Positions 46,103-58,838 of a stretch of 64,000 nucleotides of DNA are shown one piece after another (position 1 is the first letter of the stretch; the number at the start of each line of letters is the position of its first letter). Source of the stretch: Madurella fahalii (Eukaryota > Ascomycota > Sordariomycetes > Sordariales); assembly GCA_029876055.1 (NCBI GenBank), contig CM056874.1:6944001-7008000 (forward strand). Reading direction: 5' to 3'. The notes beneath the pieces are model-generated. The model saw only the letters and a program-made list of their open reading frames with translations, searched no databases and was not told where the DNA came from. Both the position numbers and the translations under genes were made by a program.

Positions 46103-49100
46103 CTATTCCCAGTTAATCTCCCAACCGTGCGTCCATGCCCCTTCCGCGAACAGGTCGTTCAAGTCATGCAAACAAAGCGCCCCCTTTCCCTCCTCGTAAG
46201 TCCAATACGACGAGTCAAGGGCTTCCTCGTTCAGCTTCACCCCTGACGGGCAGGCCGCCGCCCCCATGATGGTTACCGTCGCCAGCGCATTCGTATCGAC
46301 AAAGTCGCCCTCGGGTTTAGCCGCAAGCGAGGAGCTCGTTGCAGAGAACTATACCATGTCAGCCCAACGGTCTCTCCGCGGCATTGGTAAACGGAAAACG
46401 GGGATCAAAACTCACACAAACCCACGTCGTCGCCTCCGGTTCCAAGCTCTCACCATCATCAAGATATAACTTCCCCTCAGCACGCCCCTCCCCATCGAGC
46501 GCCACGATCAACCCCCACGGGTTCTTCCGGCTCTCGGTGGTCGTCATGCCGGGCTCCTGGATGGGAACCACACTTCCTCCGCGCAAGAACACTGGGATAT
46601 GCCCCAGCGGCGCATCGATCGTGACGTTCTGCCCCGGCGCGACCCCCGTGACCGTCGTGTACTCATACCAGTCATACCACACAGTGCCCTCCCCGACACC
46701 CGGAAACACCCCGCCCACCGTCGACGCGCCCTGCGCCAAGCACGGCACGACCATGACGGCACCGCCGAGCATAAACTGCGTCTCCGCGCCCGCCAGCCAC
46801 GGCTCGTCGGGGAACTCCCATGCCAGCGCCCGCAGCACCGTACTCCCTTCCGCACTCGCCTGTGCCATGAGAGTGTACATGTATGGGAGGAGCGAGTAGC
46901 GGATGTGCATGGCCGCCTTGGTGGCCTCCATCACGCTGCTCCACCTGTACGGCTCCTGGCTGATGGCCCCGAGGATGTTGTGGTTGCGGTAGAAGGGGAA
47001 GAAGGCGCAGAGCTGCATCCAGCGCGAGCATAGCTCGTAGTTGGTGTTGCCGCCGAACCCGCACGCGTCGACGCCGAACATGGGGATGCCGAACATGGAG
47101 AAGGATAGGGCGTGCGAGATGCTGAAGTACAGGTATGCCCACTTGGACTGGTTGTCGCCGCCCCAGTGGCCGGCCCATTTGCCTGATCCGGCGAAGGTGC
47201 TGCGCCCGATGACGAAGGGGCGCTTTCCCCCTTGAATCTTCAGCATGGCTTGATAAGAGGCGTTGAGAATCTGGTGGCCAAAGAGGCTGTGGAAGTCATA
47301 CTCGAGGTAGCCGCCGTGGTGTGTCGCGTTGGGGCTTGTGGCATGGACAGCTAGGTCGCCGTGGAAGTGGTTCATCACGTAGGGCGGCCAGTTGACGTTT
47401 CTTGCTCCAGGGGTGGGCGTGGTACGGAGGTAGGGTGTCGTATTGGTGGAACTGGGCTCGGGAGGAGGAGGAGGAGGAGCCGGTGTCGCCATCGCAGCCA
47501 ACACAGACGATACAGAAGCCGCCTCCGAGGCATTTGTCAGTTCGAAGCCTTCTGGGTAATCCAGGATTAGGTTCCCTGGGTCTCCAGGTAACACAAACGG
47601 TGGGTGAACTGGATTGAGTGTCAAGTTCCCTGTGCCACAGCTACCGACACAGAACGAAGCAACCTGTAAGGCTCAGTCAGCGAGCGTTGGGGGGGGGGGG
47701 GAAGGTGATAACGGCGGATTTATTTACCTCGGACATATCGATCCACAGCCCATCAAACTGTGCAAGTCAGCTCCGTACTGTTGTCCGCAATCTCTAGCCC
47801 TACGAAGTAAAACGAGCACATAGACTCAATCGCCGGCTGACAGAAAACATCGCACACTTGGCAAGCGTCGACTTACCGCCACTTTCTGATGCCAGAGTGA
47901 TAGTTCACTGGTCCACCAGTCAATAGCGCCAGTGCCGTTCAAGACGGCGCCAACCCAGTCAGGGAATACTATAGAACGTTAACTCAATGATGGAGGCACG
48001 GTGTCAAAACCTCGTACCAGTGTAGCCCGGCCACACAGCTCCATAGTAGATTGAGCCATCCGGGTTGAGGAAGAAGGCGTTGGCCTCGACGCCGCGGTCA
48101 TATGGAGGATAAGCATCATCCGGGTTCTCGGGATTTGGAGCATAGATAGCCGCATCGACAATCGGTATCCAATGCTGGTGGTTGGCATGCAGTTTGGCCA
48201 AGAACTTGGCACCTTCGTCGTAGCTGTACTGGACCGGATCATTCTCAAAGTTCCGGTATTTCTTCATGTACTCGATGTCCGCTGCGGAAGGTTAGAGCGT
48301 GGCACTCAATTTCGCCGAGCCGCTGTGAGAAGGAACCTGACTAACCCCAGATGGTTTCCAGAGGTATCTCGAACTTGGCGAAGTCGTCAACGACATCCTG
48401 CAAGACGGACCAATTCTGATACCCCCACCGGCACTGATGGAATCCCAGAGTCCAATATTGCTGCATGGCGGGCAATCCGACCGTGCTCTGCTGGTAGGCC
48501 CTTATCACGTCGTCTGCTTTTGGTCCGCTGTAGAAGTAGAGATCAATGCTCCCGCCTATTGTCCTCCATGTGATGCCGCATGGCCGCAGGAGGACCTCCT
48601 GTCCATGGGCGTTACGGAGAAACACTCCGTGGGTGTACGAAACATACTTGGCTGTCTTGTCCGTAGGGTCGGCTACATAAGTCAAGCTCCCCGAGTCGTC
48701 GGTGGTGAAATACCTCGTATCAAGGTAGATGGGGTGGGTGCCATAGATGTTTGCATCAATGTTATTGCCAACATCGGCAGCGTAAAGGGTCCCTGGGACA
48801 CGAGTCAACAGATCTGGCCGTGCCGGGATCTCCCCAATCGGCGGACTCACTCGTCAAGTTATTCCCCAGTCGGAACCCATGCACAACCTCCCCCAGGCCG
48901 TACAGATTGTAGTTCTCGGGAAGTGGGGAAACGAACTCGATGAATTGGTCTTCGTACACTAGAACCGTTCCTTGGGTCGAGAAAAGGGTGTCACCCGTGT
49001 CCTTGCGCTTCACGGCAAAGGAGAATGTCGGTTCGTTTGACCAAGACACAACCAGCTGGCTGCGGCTGCTAGATGATTGTTGTTGATCATCATTCGGAGG

Positions 49101-49523
49101 CCGTGGGACAATCACCTCGGGAAGCAAGAACCAAGTCTCATTCTGGGGGCCAATGTAGCGAGGCCGGATTTCAACATGGACGCGGTCCTCGGCCTGGTAT
49201 TCAATGGACAGTGTTAGATGTTCAACGTCGTTTCCGTACACGTTACAGGCCGGCCCGGCAAGGGTCAAGTCCGCGGTCAAGCAACTCCCTGTATCGTGGA
49301 CATTAGACGCAATGTATCCCGGGCACGCAGTCTGTGGGTCGACGGCCTCGGGGTCCATGATGTTTGGCAGAAGTTTCATGCCCGCATCAGCTGAAGACGG
49401 GAGTGTGAAGACCGGCTTGTCGGCTGTCGCCGTCGCCCCTCCCGGTATGTCGGCGGCTCCTGAAGCCCAACGCGGTTGTAGCGCCACAAGCAGCAGCAGT
49501 GAAGTCAGTGTAAAGAGGGCCAT
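46103..49523 (-). CDS. GH31 alpha-glucosidase, secreted form
   Basis: Seven exons, complement(46103..46348, 46416..47663, 47728..47757, 47877..47968, 48018..48281, 48346..48792, 48851..49523), 999 aa. A signal peptide (MALFTLTSLLLLVALQPRWASG) begins at 49523 in a strong CCACCATGG context. The mature protein shows the GH31 order: CPGYIASNV near the N-terminus, LYGLGE, TIGGSIDLYFYSG, WTLGFHQCRWGY, DGLWIDMSE with nucleophile Asp499, GRSTFAGSGKWAGHWGGDN with acid/base Asp672, and GVDACGFGG. Family members release glucose from alpha-1,4 oligosaccharides such as maltose. The nucleophile sits in a 30-nt exon. A longer reading with an upstream exon (49945..49968) and exon 2 extended to 49784 adds about 95 residues and further hydrophobic segments; see findings. 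The sugar transporter follows upstream on the same strand. Confidence 0.92.
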
Positions 49524-51238
49524 GGTGGATATGATGAGCCTTGCTTTTCTCGTGTTCCGTGGCCCTGTCGCTTTGGAACCGAGCTGAAGCCAGCACGAGA
49601 GACTCAAGAGAAACAGTAATGGTAGGAGACCAAGTCGGATGTAAGGGGGGATATCGACATCAAAAGAATACCCCGTCCACCCGAGCAAAGCTTGCTCGAA
49701 ACGGAGTGCCCACGGACTGGAATCTTCCTTGGCCGTTGATTTAGACAATGCCGCTTCTACCCCGGCGGCCAGAAACAGAAAGACCTGCAAGAAAGCGGGC
49801 GGTTATTAAGAGCAGGTGAGCTAGCCGCGACCGCCGAGGGATGATGGGCAGACTTTGCAAATACATTCGTCACTTCCCGGCCAATGATGCCGGCGGGACG
49901 TACTGGAAGCCCTCGACAACGGATGCTGCGGAAGAACTACTTACCTTGGCGGCGACGGATGCCTGCATCTTGGATATGGGCCTCGCAGTAATCCGCATAC
50001 TCGCGTGTGTTCTGTCGCACCGGCTGGGAACTGCATGCGACCCATGATCCAAGTTTTCGGTGCGTGTTGCTCTTACCGGACGGAGTAGGGGCGGGGTTTG
50101 GAGACGGCGCCTGCTTTCTGAAGACCACGGCGTCATCGTTCCCATCTAAGGGCAGCGATCGGCTACCGACAGCCGGGCTGCTGTCTGTCCCTCCCGCCGA
50201 ATTCAGATACCCTGCCCAGCAGCCAGTTCCCGGACAGTTGGGTAGCAAAAATGGAGGCAGACGTGCTCAGACACCCTCTTGCCGAATAGTACTACAGTCC
50301 CTCGTTGGGTTAAGCGATAGAGGTTCTCAAGGCTATACTTGTATCGACCTCGGACAATCGAAATGGCGGCTCGGCCAAGCTTGTGGAGGCACGAAGGGGG
50401 GGGCTGGGCCCAGGTCCGACCATCAGAATATCGTTTAACATTACCCTGTCGGTACGACGAGCGGGGATGTCAACAAAGTGAGACCTAAGGTTCCGAGCGC
50501 GATGCTGTCAAGGCACCAAGTTTTGCCGCCCAAGTGACTGGCTGCATCGAGACGAATCAGTGAAACACTGCTTACCTCCCTTACGGTACATCGGGACGAG
50601 CATAACAGTACCAGGAGAACTCGTGAGATTGCACTGCTCGAGGCCAGATTTATGCACACGGTAGCCAGCACGTACTGTACTGTGCGACGCGCTGCGCAAC
50701 ACGACACACAAATCTGTCAAACCAAGGGCCGCAGGTCGCAATTGATGGGGGTTACTAACTCCTCAGCCGAGGATTGTGTTTCTTTATCCCTAATCCGAAA
50801 TGCCCAACGTCTGCTGTCAGCTACAACCCCAGCTCATCCCCAGGCACCGTGCGCCTTCCTCGCAGAACATAATTCAGACCAGAGGCATCATCCCCAACCG
50901 TCCTGAACCCTAGATACCCAAGCGTTGGCAGAGTTATGATAGCCTGGAAAAATGACAGTCCCCCATATTTGATCCCTGTGACCCAAAAATGAGGGGTGAA
51001 AGCGATATTTGGTACCCAGAAATTTGCCCACAATTGACGCCCCCTTAACTCCGTCATGTCAGAACTCCGTCGCTGGTATCCACAACGTTCCTCGAAGGGA
51101 AAATAAAGGAAATAAGGGGAAACATGAAGCGACCGGATAGATAACGGCGCTGACTGGTACAGCATGACAAAATCCGAAAAAAAAAGAAACGAAAGAAAAA
51201 CCAAGAAAAAAAGGGGGAAAAAAAAAATTCAAAATCAA
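49524..51238. other. Region between alpha-glucosidase and sugar transporter
   Basis: It includes the possible upstream first exon of the glucosidase (49945-49968, reverse strand) and its 160-bp intron. Beyond 50 kb I see no gene; 51170-51230 is an A-rich stretch at the 3' end of the transporter gene. Confidence 0.4.
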
Positions 51239-53104
51239 TCAATAACTTAGGTCGACAGGACCTAATTGCGACAGCATTTTGGCGTCCTGCGAATTCATCG
51301 CCGTCGTATTCGTCGTCGAGCTCCCGCCCGTATCTGATTGCGATGTGCTGGTCCGCGATGGCTGCAGCTCGAGTTGCGGTTCTGTCGGGGGAATGCCACT
51401 TTCTGAAAAGCCGAAATCGCGCATCTGCTGGAAACTCCAACTCGGTTCGAAGCTCCGGCTGTTCCACGCGTAATCCACCCTCTCGTACATCTCGTCGATT
51501 TGTTCCAGACTGATCTTGCTCGTCTCATATACCATGCACCACACGAACGCAATGGAAAGGATACAAAACGCGCCCCAGAGGAAAAATATCCGGGAGCCCA
51601 GGTCGATCGATCCCGGCGCGCCCCCCTGGGACTCAACCATGTACGGCGTCCCGTACGCGATGCCAAAATTCAGGAGCCAGTTCGATGCCGTCGAGACCGA
51701 CATGGATTTTGCGCGTACTTTTAGAGGGTAGATCTCGGACGTCACGACCCACACGACCGGCCCCCAGGATGCCGCGAAGAAGAATATGTATATCGCGACG
51801 AATATGATGAGGATCTTGTTTTGGATCGGGGGGTTGTTGTCTCCGTTGGCCGTGGCGAACGACGCAATCATGAGCTGACAGATAGCCATCCCTATGGCGC
51901 CGACGATGAGCAGTCTCCGCCGACCCCACGACTCGACGACGAACAAGCCGGGAAAGGTCGATACAACATTGATGACCTGCATGATTAGCGAAATGGTAAA
52001 TGGATTGTCGATGCCGGCCCCGTTGAAGAAGGTTGTTCCGTAATACATGATGAAATTGACGCCGGTGAGTTGCTGGAGCATTTGTAGGACGCAACCCGTT
52101 AGCGTGCGGCGCCCCAGATGCGGTTCGCCAAAGATGATGTCTTTATACGTGTCGGGCCCTAGAGCAAGTTCGTACTCATGGTTTGCTTGGATTTCTGCCA
52201 ATTCCTCGATCAGGGCCGGGTGAGTGATGTCGAGGCGGCGGAGGCGGCTGAGTGATACCGCGGCGGCATCTTTGTGCCCGCGCTTGATTAGATATCGAGG
52301 CGTCTCTGGGAGCACTAGGAGACCGAGGGCGAGAACCACGGCCCAGGTGAGCTGGAGACCGATGGGGATGCGGTATGCCGCGGGTCCCTGTAACTCGTAC
52401 GTGAGGATGTTGACTCCGGCGGCGGCGAGCAGGCCCATCGTGATAGATAGCTGGTATGCGCAGACTAGTGTACCACGGATCCACTTGGGCGCCATCTCCG
52501 ACTGGTATAAGGGAACGAGTACCGAGACGGTCCCAACACCGACGCCTGCTAGTGTCCTGGAACGAAAGTCAGTGAGGCCCGGGCCGGGGGTAGAAAATTG
52601 TCGGACGGGCGACTCGAAGCGCAAAAGATTGTACGCACCTTCCCACCACGAGAAGTGGCACGTTTGTCGCGCACACTTGGAATATCGCTCCGATGCAGAA
52701 CACGCCCATAGAATAGATGAGCGACAGTCGACGACCCCAAATATCCCCCGCCGGGGCGGCCAGCAGCGCCCCGACAACCGTTCCAGCACTGAGCATTGCG
52801 ACGATTAAAGACACCTGGTTTGGATATATGCCTGGCCTCTCGTCCTTGTCGATGTAACCCGTTGAGAAGTCCTCCCTGAATGAATCCATTGCCAGGATCC
52901 CGTTGATTGAGCTACAGACGCGACACAGTTAGCGATCCAACCGTCCTGAAGCCGGCCGGCGATTGAATCCCGTCCCACGACTTACCCAGTGTCGTAGCCA
53001 AACAGCAGACCGCCGGTGGCGACGAACAGCCCGACCATGATCGCCGGCGCCGATGAGCCGGCGACATTGTCGGGCTTGTGCCAGCCCATGGCGAAGACCG
53101 CCAT
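51239..53104 (-). CDS. MFS sugar transporter (hexose transporter type)
   Basis: Three exons, complement(51239..52556, 52639..52911, 52986..53104), 569 aa with 12 predicted membrane helices. Sugar-porter signatures are clear: GGLLFGYDTGSINGIL in helix 1, AGDIWGRRLSL between helices 2 and 3, GRTLAGVGVGTVSVLVPLYQSEMAPKWIRG in helices 4-5, LPETPRYLIKRG, QQLTGVNFIMYYGTTFF in helix 7, ESWGRRRLL, and VYETSKISLEQIDE at the end of helix 12. It resembles fungal high-affinity glucose transporters of the plasma membrane. The C-terminal 65 residues are a Ser/Gln/Thr-rich cytosolic tail. The start ATG (53104) has a good ACCATGG context. Neighbouring the alpha-glucosidase on the same strand, it could take up the glucose that enzyme releases. 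Confidence 0.93.
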
Positions 53105-56100
53105 GGTGCAAGAGGAGGGCCCTTCAAGCCAGATTCGATGTCGCTTCCGCCGGGACTGTCGGGTTTTGGCGATGCGAGTTGGAAATGTGCCGTTCGACCA
53201 TCTGAAGGGAGACGTTTTGTCGTGCACCCGGGTTGTGGGTAATATGGGTCAGAGGGAGGAACTGCGGGTGAGACGCTTCGAGATCAGCGAGTTTTAGCCC
53301 GCACTCGGGGGGACACACTGTGATTGGCCCAGCTCCTCCAGACACCGACTGCGCCCGTGCTCTGCCATGGGCCGCAATAGACCGGCAGCAGCACACCCCC
53401 TCCGGGGTTCAGAGTCGCTGCAAGTCACCCTTGTCATCCTTTTCCCCCCTTGACGCACCTTTCCGTATTTGTCCAATTCATGGTGTGCGCAGGCACTTGG
53501 CGTCCAGCTAACGAAGAGCTGTACCAAGGTTGTCGCTCTGTCATGGCAACTTGGCACTGGCGAATAGAAGCAGACCGCCCCCGACCCAGCCGAGTCGCCC
53601 ATCCGGGGGAGGGCCCTCTCTCTGCAAGGGGTTTTGGGTAGGTGACTACATTTCCCTGCAGGAAATCCACGAGTTCCTTTCGAGCTTTTGCAGGACGTGC
53701 ACCGAGGAAAGTCAATCGGAGGGATTGCGATGGGGCGGATTACAACCCTTGTGGGGATTAAGAGTAACACGTAGGACCCCTGGCCTGCCCAGTGAGAAGA
53801 TGCGCCAACCAGACCGGGCGGTCAATTGTGGGTCACTTCGGCTCCACGATCCAACTTTTGTGGAGGACACTGTGCGGACAAAGAATTAAAGTGGGGTCTG
53901 TATGAACAACGCCCCGTCCTTTGCCGAACTCTTGTCGCCTGCATAATGTACTCGCCATGTCCGCAAGCGAGATAATTATTAGCTAGCCTCAAGCCTCAAG
54001 CCTAGTGCCGCATTGCGACTAGCGACTTCGGGAATGCAGCGGCACCTCTCAGACCAGACGGATATCCCGAGATGCCGAGTTGCTGGAGTACATCGGTGAC
54101 TGATCGAGGGTTCTAGGCCTCGGGACAGATATGCAACACCCGTCATAGTTAAACACAACTTCTGCAACGGCAGGCTTGATGCTGTCTTGAACCTCTCTGT
54201 GGGATCGCACTGTGTTCGAGCTCACTTCGAGGCCGCATGACGAGTCGCAGTTATGCTGGCCTTGGGGTACACGTAGATGTGGGGAGACGAGCACAGTCTA
54301 TTTTGGCTTCACAGTGTGAGCTAAGAGCTCTGTGCTGGACTGGCCCCACCTTCAGTCTGCGTAAAAACACGTGGGTCGGTGCACACAGCTCAGGAAGCGA
54401 GCGCCCAACGGAGGTCGCCTTTACAGGGCCAAGGGCACCGTAACTTCAGAGAACTGCGAGAATCAGCCTTCTGCATTTGTCTAGTATCATTAGCGAGCTT
54501 CTATCCGTATAGTTATCTCAATCCCGAATTCATCTCATTAGGGCATATGATACCCAGCTACCCGGTCATTCCAAAAGATAATCCGGGGGGTGGGAGATCG
54601 GATTTCTCTCTGGTACGTACATGACGCTACAGTACAGTACATCAGGACCACGCCGCTACAGGCCGACCAGTGACCAACGCCAGTCATTCCCAGGTTCCCG
54701 ATCGATGAACGAGGGGCCAGCCAGTCGAGCTAGGATTTCCGGCCCTGTGCGGGGATAGTTTCCCCCAAAGGCACCATTTGCGACCTGCTTCTAGTCATGA
54801 TGCCACTCGGATCCAATTGATCAAAATTTTCTTTGCCTTTATCACATCTCAGGGTTGTGGCCCCATGGAGCTCTGTACAGCAAATCGCAGAGTGCACAGT
54901 TGCTTGGCTTCAGCCGCTCCTGTCGTAGCACCTTTGTCTTTTGTCCTCGAGAACACAAACCAATTCGAGAGGTAACCCCTTCCGTCAGTTGCCCATTGCA
55001 TTTACTGTGTTTGCGGGGGTGCTTGGGAGTCCTCGATCATTCGCACAATACCATTTCCCTCTGTTCCGTCAGCAGCGTCCCTTCCCTTGCCGTTCGTTTC
55101 CTTGGGAAGCCCTGAAGCCCTGCAGGGACCGAAGGGAGGAATCATGTCGAGGGTGGCCAGACCGCTGTGTCCCGCCGCCGCTGTGCGCTGATAAATTAAC
55201 TGGCCCAACCAAGTCGGAAGGCGTTCTCTAGCTTATTCTGGCTCCCGCGTTTTGAGCTTTCTTGGAAGCGGGCGGCGGGCGGCTTGAGGCTGCGCCTGGT
55301 ATTGGCTGCCATTGTTCAATTTTTTCTTTTTTCACGCTGACGCCGCAACAAGCAGCCAGCCTGCTTGTGGACGGCAAAGCATCGGAGGTGGTTGGCCGAC
55401 CTTGTCTGTGGATCAGAGATACTCGGTGCTCCTAAACCAGACAAGGTTGAGGTGCAGGCCTGACACTGGCTGAATCCAGGCTGGGAAGATCCCGCTTCTA
55501 GAAAGAAGCAAAACGAAATACGAACAAGAGAGACCACGAAAGGCAAGACGAGAACATTCGAAGAGTTGGGTGTGGCCATGGCTGCATAACCGCCCTCCCG
55601 AGCCAGAGAAAGAGAAGCTGAATCGGTGGTCGCCAGATCCGTATCTCCTGAGCTCTGGCCTCAACCATGGATGGCATCAAGCCCTACGTTTGGGTCTCTG
55701 CCAGGGTAAACTACCGACCCCGAATACGGAATCAACGCCCAACCCCAAAAAGCTTCACTGACAAGCAGCCAGGTACCAGCCAGTAAGCAATAGCAACAAT
55801 AAACACGGAACGGGTGAACAAACTCTCAGGGGATGCGCCCTCCGATCTGGAAAAAGCAGCAGCGTCTCCTCCAAAGAACCTGCGTGTGTGGTACGATACA
55901 ACTCCACCACACAACGCTGGGTGGGTATGGAATCCATACTGTCTGTCGGTATGGGGAGGCAGAAGTTTGCGCGATGCAAAGCAGAGCAACGACGTCCACG
56001 TAGATGTGTCCTTCAGTTGTGATGATACCACCGAAGCAGACAAGCCTCTGCCAATGTCCACGAATTCCATGCTGGGCCCCCCCGGTCCCGGGCTCTTGGG

Positions 56101-56832
56101 AACTACAGATTTGGGAAAACATCTCGCAAGCCCGGATCTCCGGAACGCCTTTTGGTCGGCAGACCGCTAAAATGAGGGCATCCTTATTACGGAATACCGC
56201 CAGGTGGTCACAGCAAACAATCGCCTCGAAAAGTCCTGCAGACAGGAAAGCCAATGAAACCGCAGTGCGGCGGCGGCGGCGGTGAGCGTTGATGTGACGG
56301 ATAGGAAAGAAACGCTGTATGCGACAGTGATGAGATAAAAAAAAAAGCGAAAGTGAAAGGCAAAGTAAGCCACCGAAACATTTGTGGAACGAGAGACAAG
56401 CAAACGCCGAAGCCACCAGCCTCCAGAAAAGTGAAATGCCTCGGAGGACAACGAGGCGCCCAGGTCCCATGCAAAGCCTCCGCCAGGCGTCGGGCTCGGT
56501 CACAATTGTTTGATCTTATTAGATAAAAAAGGGAACGCTATCAATACAGTGCAGGGACGTGTGCCTGCTGAACCAGCGATTTTCCAAAATCAAGCCGGTA
56601 TGAGTGCTCCCGAACAATGATCCCAAAAGTAAAGACATGATACACATTCAGCTCAAGCCGCCCCGTTCATACTTATCCCCAGTTACCCTCGTTTGGTTTA
56701 TGCCCAAGGGCCTAGCATGTTTTGTCGGCCCCGCCGTCCCTTGTCTATGCAAGATGCGCCTTTGCCGTAAGTCCCAAGGAGCGCCTTATAATGAGAAAAA
56801 CATGAGATTGCTCTTGTTCGTCTTATGTTTGC
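53105..56832. other. Gene-poor region between transporter and fumarate reductase genes
   Basis: 3.7 kb with no convincing gene on either strand. The part next to the transporter start holds three SYGGRG hexamers (53402, 53603, 53751), the CreA carbon-repressor consensus, but such hexamers are common by chance. ORFs of 60-225 codons show no domain features. No tRNA or transposon is recognised. Confidence 0.4.
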
Positions 56833-58838
56833 TCAGATTTCCAGCGTAACCTTCTGGCCCTGGACTCTGCCGATGACCTGTTCGGGGGCGTACTTGGGAA
56901 TGACTTCGTCGTCGTGGAGCATCTCAAACTCCTCGGTGGCGTCGCGGCCCATAAAATTGAGGAGGGCCTGGGGGCCGCCGGGGTGGTCGTCGAGCCAGTT
57001 GGTCAAGTCAAGGACAACGCCCTTAACAACAACCCAGAGGTCTTCCTTCTTGTTATGCTTGGCGACTTCCTCCATGGTGTACTCCTTCTCGGGGATGGTG
57101 AAAGACTTGGGATCATTGGGCTTGGAGGCCTCGGCCTTGGGGTTGGGGTTGGGGCCAGTATTGGACGTAGCCAGAGCCTTGGGTGCCTCAGTGTTGCCGG
57201 CACCGGCGCCCCACTCGACCGAAATCTTGCCCGGGGTCGACGGGTCGATGTGAAGGGCGATCTGGCCAAGACGGGCTGCACCAGCGGAGCCGCTGAGCGC
57301 CTTCTGAAAGAGGTAGTTGCTAGCAGAATCACCGGCAACACGGCCGTAGACGACGCAGCCCAGCAGGGACGAGCCGCCGAGACGGTTGGCGCCGTGGACA
57401 CCGCCGGCGAGCTCACCGCAGGCGAACAGGCCATCGAATGGCTTCTTCTCCTGGTTCAGGACCTGGGCCTTGTCGTTGATCTCGATACCGCCCATGGTGA
57501 AGTGGAGGACGGGTTCCATGAGGGCGACGTGGAAATTGTCACTGATGTCGAGGGGCATGTTGTGGAAGAAGCGCTTGCCCCAGGGATCCTTCTGCTTGCC
57601 CTCTGCGATAGCGTTGTAGGTCTGGAATGTCTTCTGGAGGCGCTCGGGAGTGCAGCCGATCTCCTTGGCGAGCTCCTTGCCAGTCATCTTCTTCATGAGG
57701 CCACGGCCAGAGTAGTGGCGGGTGTGGAAGTCGAGGGTGTTGGAGGCCTTGGAGTTGAGGATAAGGCGGATGGGGAACTTGCCCTTGTCCTTCTCCTTCC
57801 ACATCATGCCGGAGACGTAGTCACGGTGGCCGAGCTCATCACAGAAGCGGTCACCGTCAGCATTCAGGAGGATGCCGCCCTCACCGCGAAGAGCCTCGGC
57901 AGCCAGGAACTTCCACTTGGAGGTGGGATCCTTGGGGTCAACGAGACCAGTAGGGTGGACCTGGACCTTGTCCATGTCGATGCCATTGCCACCGATGGCC
58001 ATGACCATCTTCTGACCGTCACCGGTGGCGTGCGAGCCGTTGGTGGTTGCCAGGCCGAACGTGTCGGGACGGTGCTGCTTCAACAGAGAGCCATCACCGA
58101 AGTCGGCTGCGTAACCACCGGTCGCGAGGACGACGGGGCCGTCGAGAGAAAGGGTCTCGCCGTTGTGCTCATACTTGACGCCAGTGATGGTGTTGCCCTC
58201 CTTGTTGAGGCTAGTGACGCGGGCCTTCTTGATGATCTGGACCCGGTGGGGCTCGGACTCGGCGAGCTCCTCGAGTCTCTGCATCAGGGCGTAGGTGATA
58301 GCCATGCCAGGGAACTTGGCATCATGGCCGCGGTGGGTGCGGGGTTGGGAGTGACCGCTGCAAGAGGAGGTTAGTATTGTCCTCCAGATCGCATGGGCAA
58401 TTCAACTCACCCCAGCCGGGAAACGAGGGTAAGGTCAAGGTTGAATACATCTTGCAGCCATTCGACGGCGGCAGCGGACTTGTAAGTGAGGACCTTGATG
58501 AGGTCGGGTCTCGCCTTGTCACGGGCGGACTTGAGGGTGTCGTCGTAAAATTGCTTGACGCTGTCCTGGATGCCGTGCTCGACCTGCGTCCGGGTGAGGG
58601 CACCGTTGATACCGGAAGTGGCCTTTGTTGAGTTGCCACCGAAGAAGCCCTGCTTATCGAGAACCACGACGTTACCACCGGCGAGGTAGATGGTGTGGGC
58701 GGCACTGAGACCGGACACTGCAACGCGAAAACACAGTCAGCGGCATGGCGGAATTGAGCGACATGTGATGGCGACACAAGGCGCGGGGTTCGGGGCGCAC
58801 TTACAGCCGCCGCCAACGACGATAACTCGCGGTGCCAT
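56833..58838 (-). CDS. OSM1: FAD-dependent fumarate reductase with C-terminal cytochrome b5 domain
   Basis: Three exons, complement(56833..58357, 58411..58717, 58805..58838), 621 aa. Residues 1-465 form a soluble flavin fumarate reductase: RVIVVGGGLSGLSAAH is the FAD-binding motif, GGNSTKATSGIN, GHSQPRTHRGHDAK and HMPGMAITY-type sequences surround the active site, and GEVHGANRLGG-like GELAGGVHGANRLGGSS closes the flavin site. About 60 residues of linker lead to a cytochrome b5 domain (about 540-615) with heme His in LDDHPGGPQALL and a second His in EMLHDDEVI. Yeast Osm1/Frd1 lack the b5 part. It would oxidise reduced flavin to regenerate NAD+ or FAD under low oxygen. No signal peptide or presequence is evident. 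Very strong codon bias suggests high expression. The first exon is only 34 nt. Confidence 0.93.

Noticed and set aside
56914..58374. 486-codon ORF on the + strand opposite the fumarate reductase gene
   Set aside because: It is a shadow of the strong third-position C/G bias of the real gene; it has no domain features and no introns where the real gene has them.
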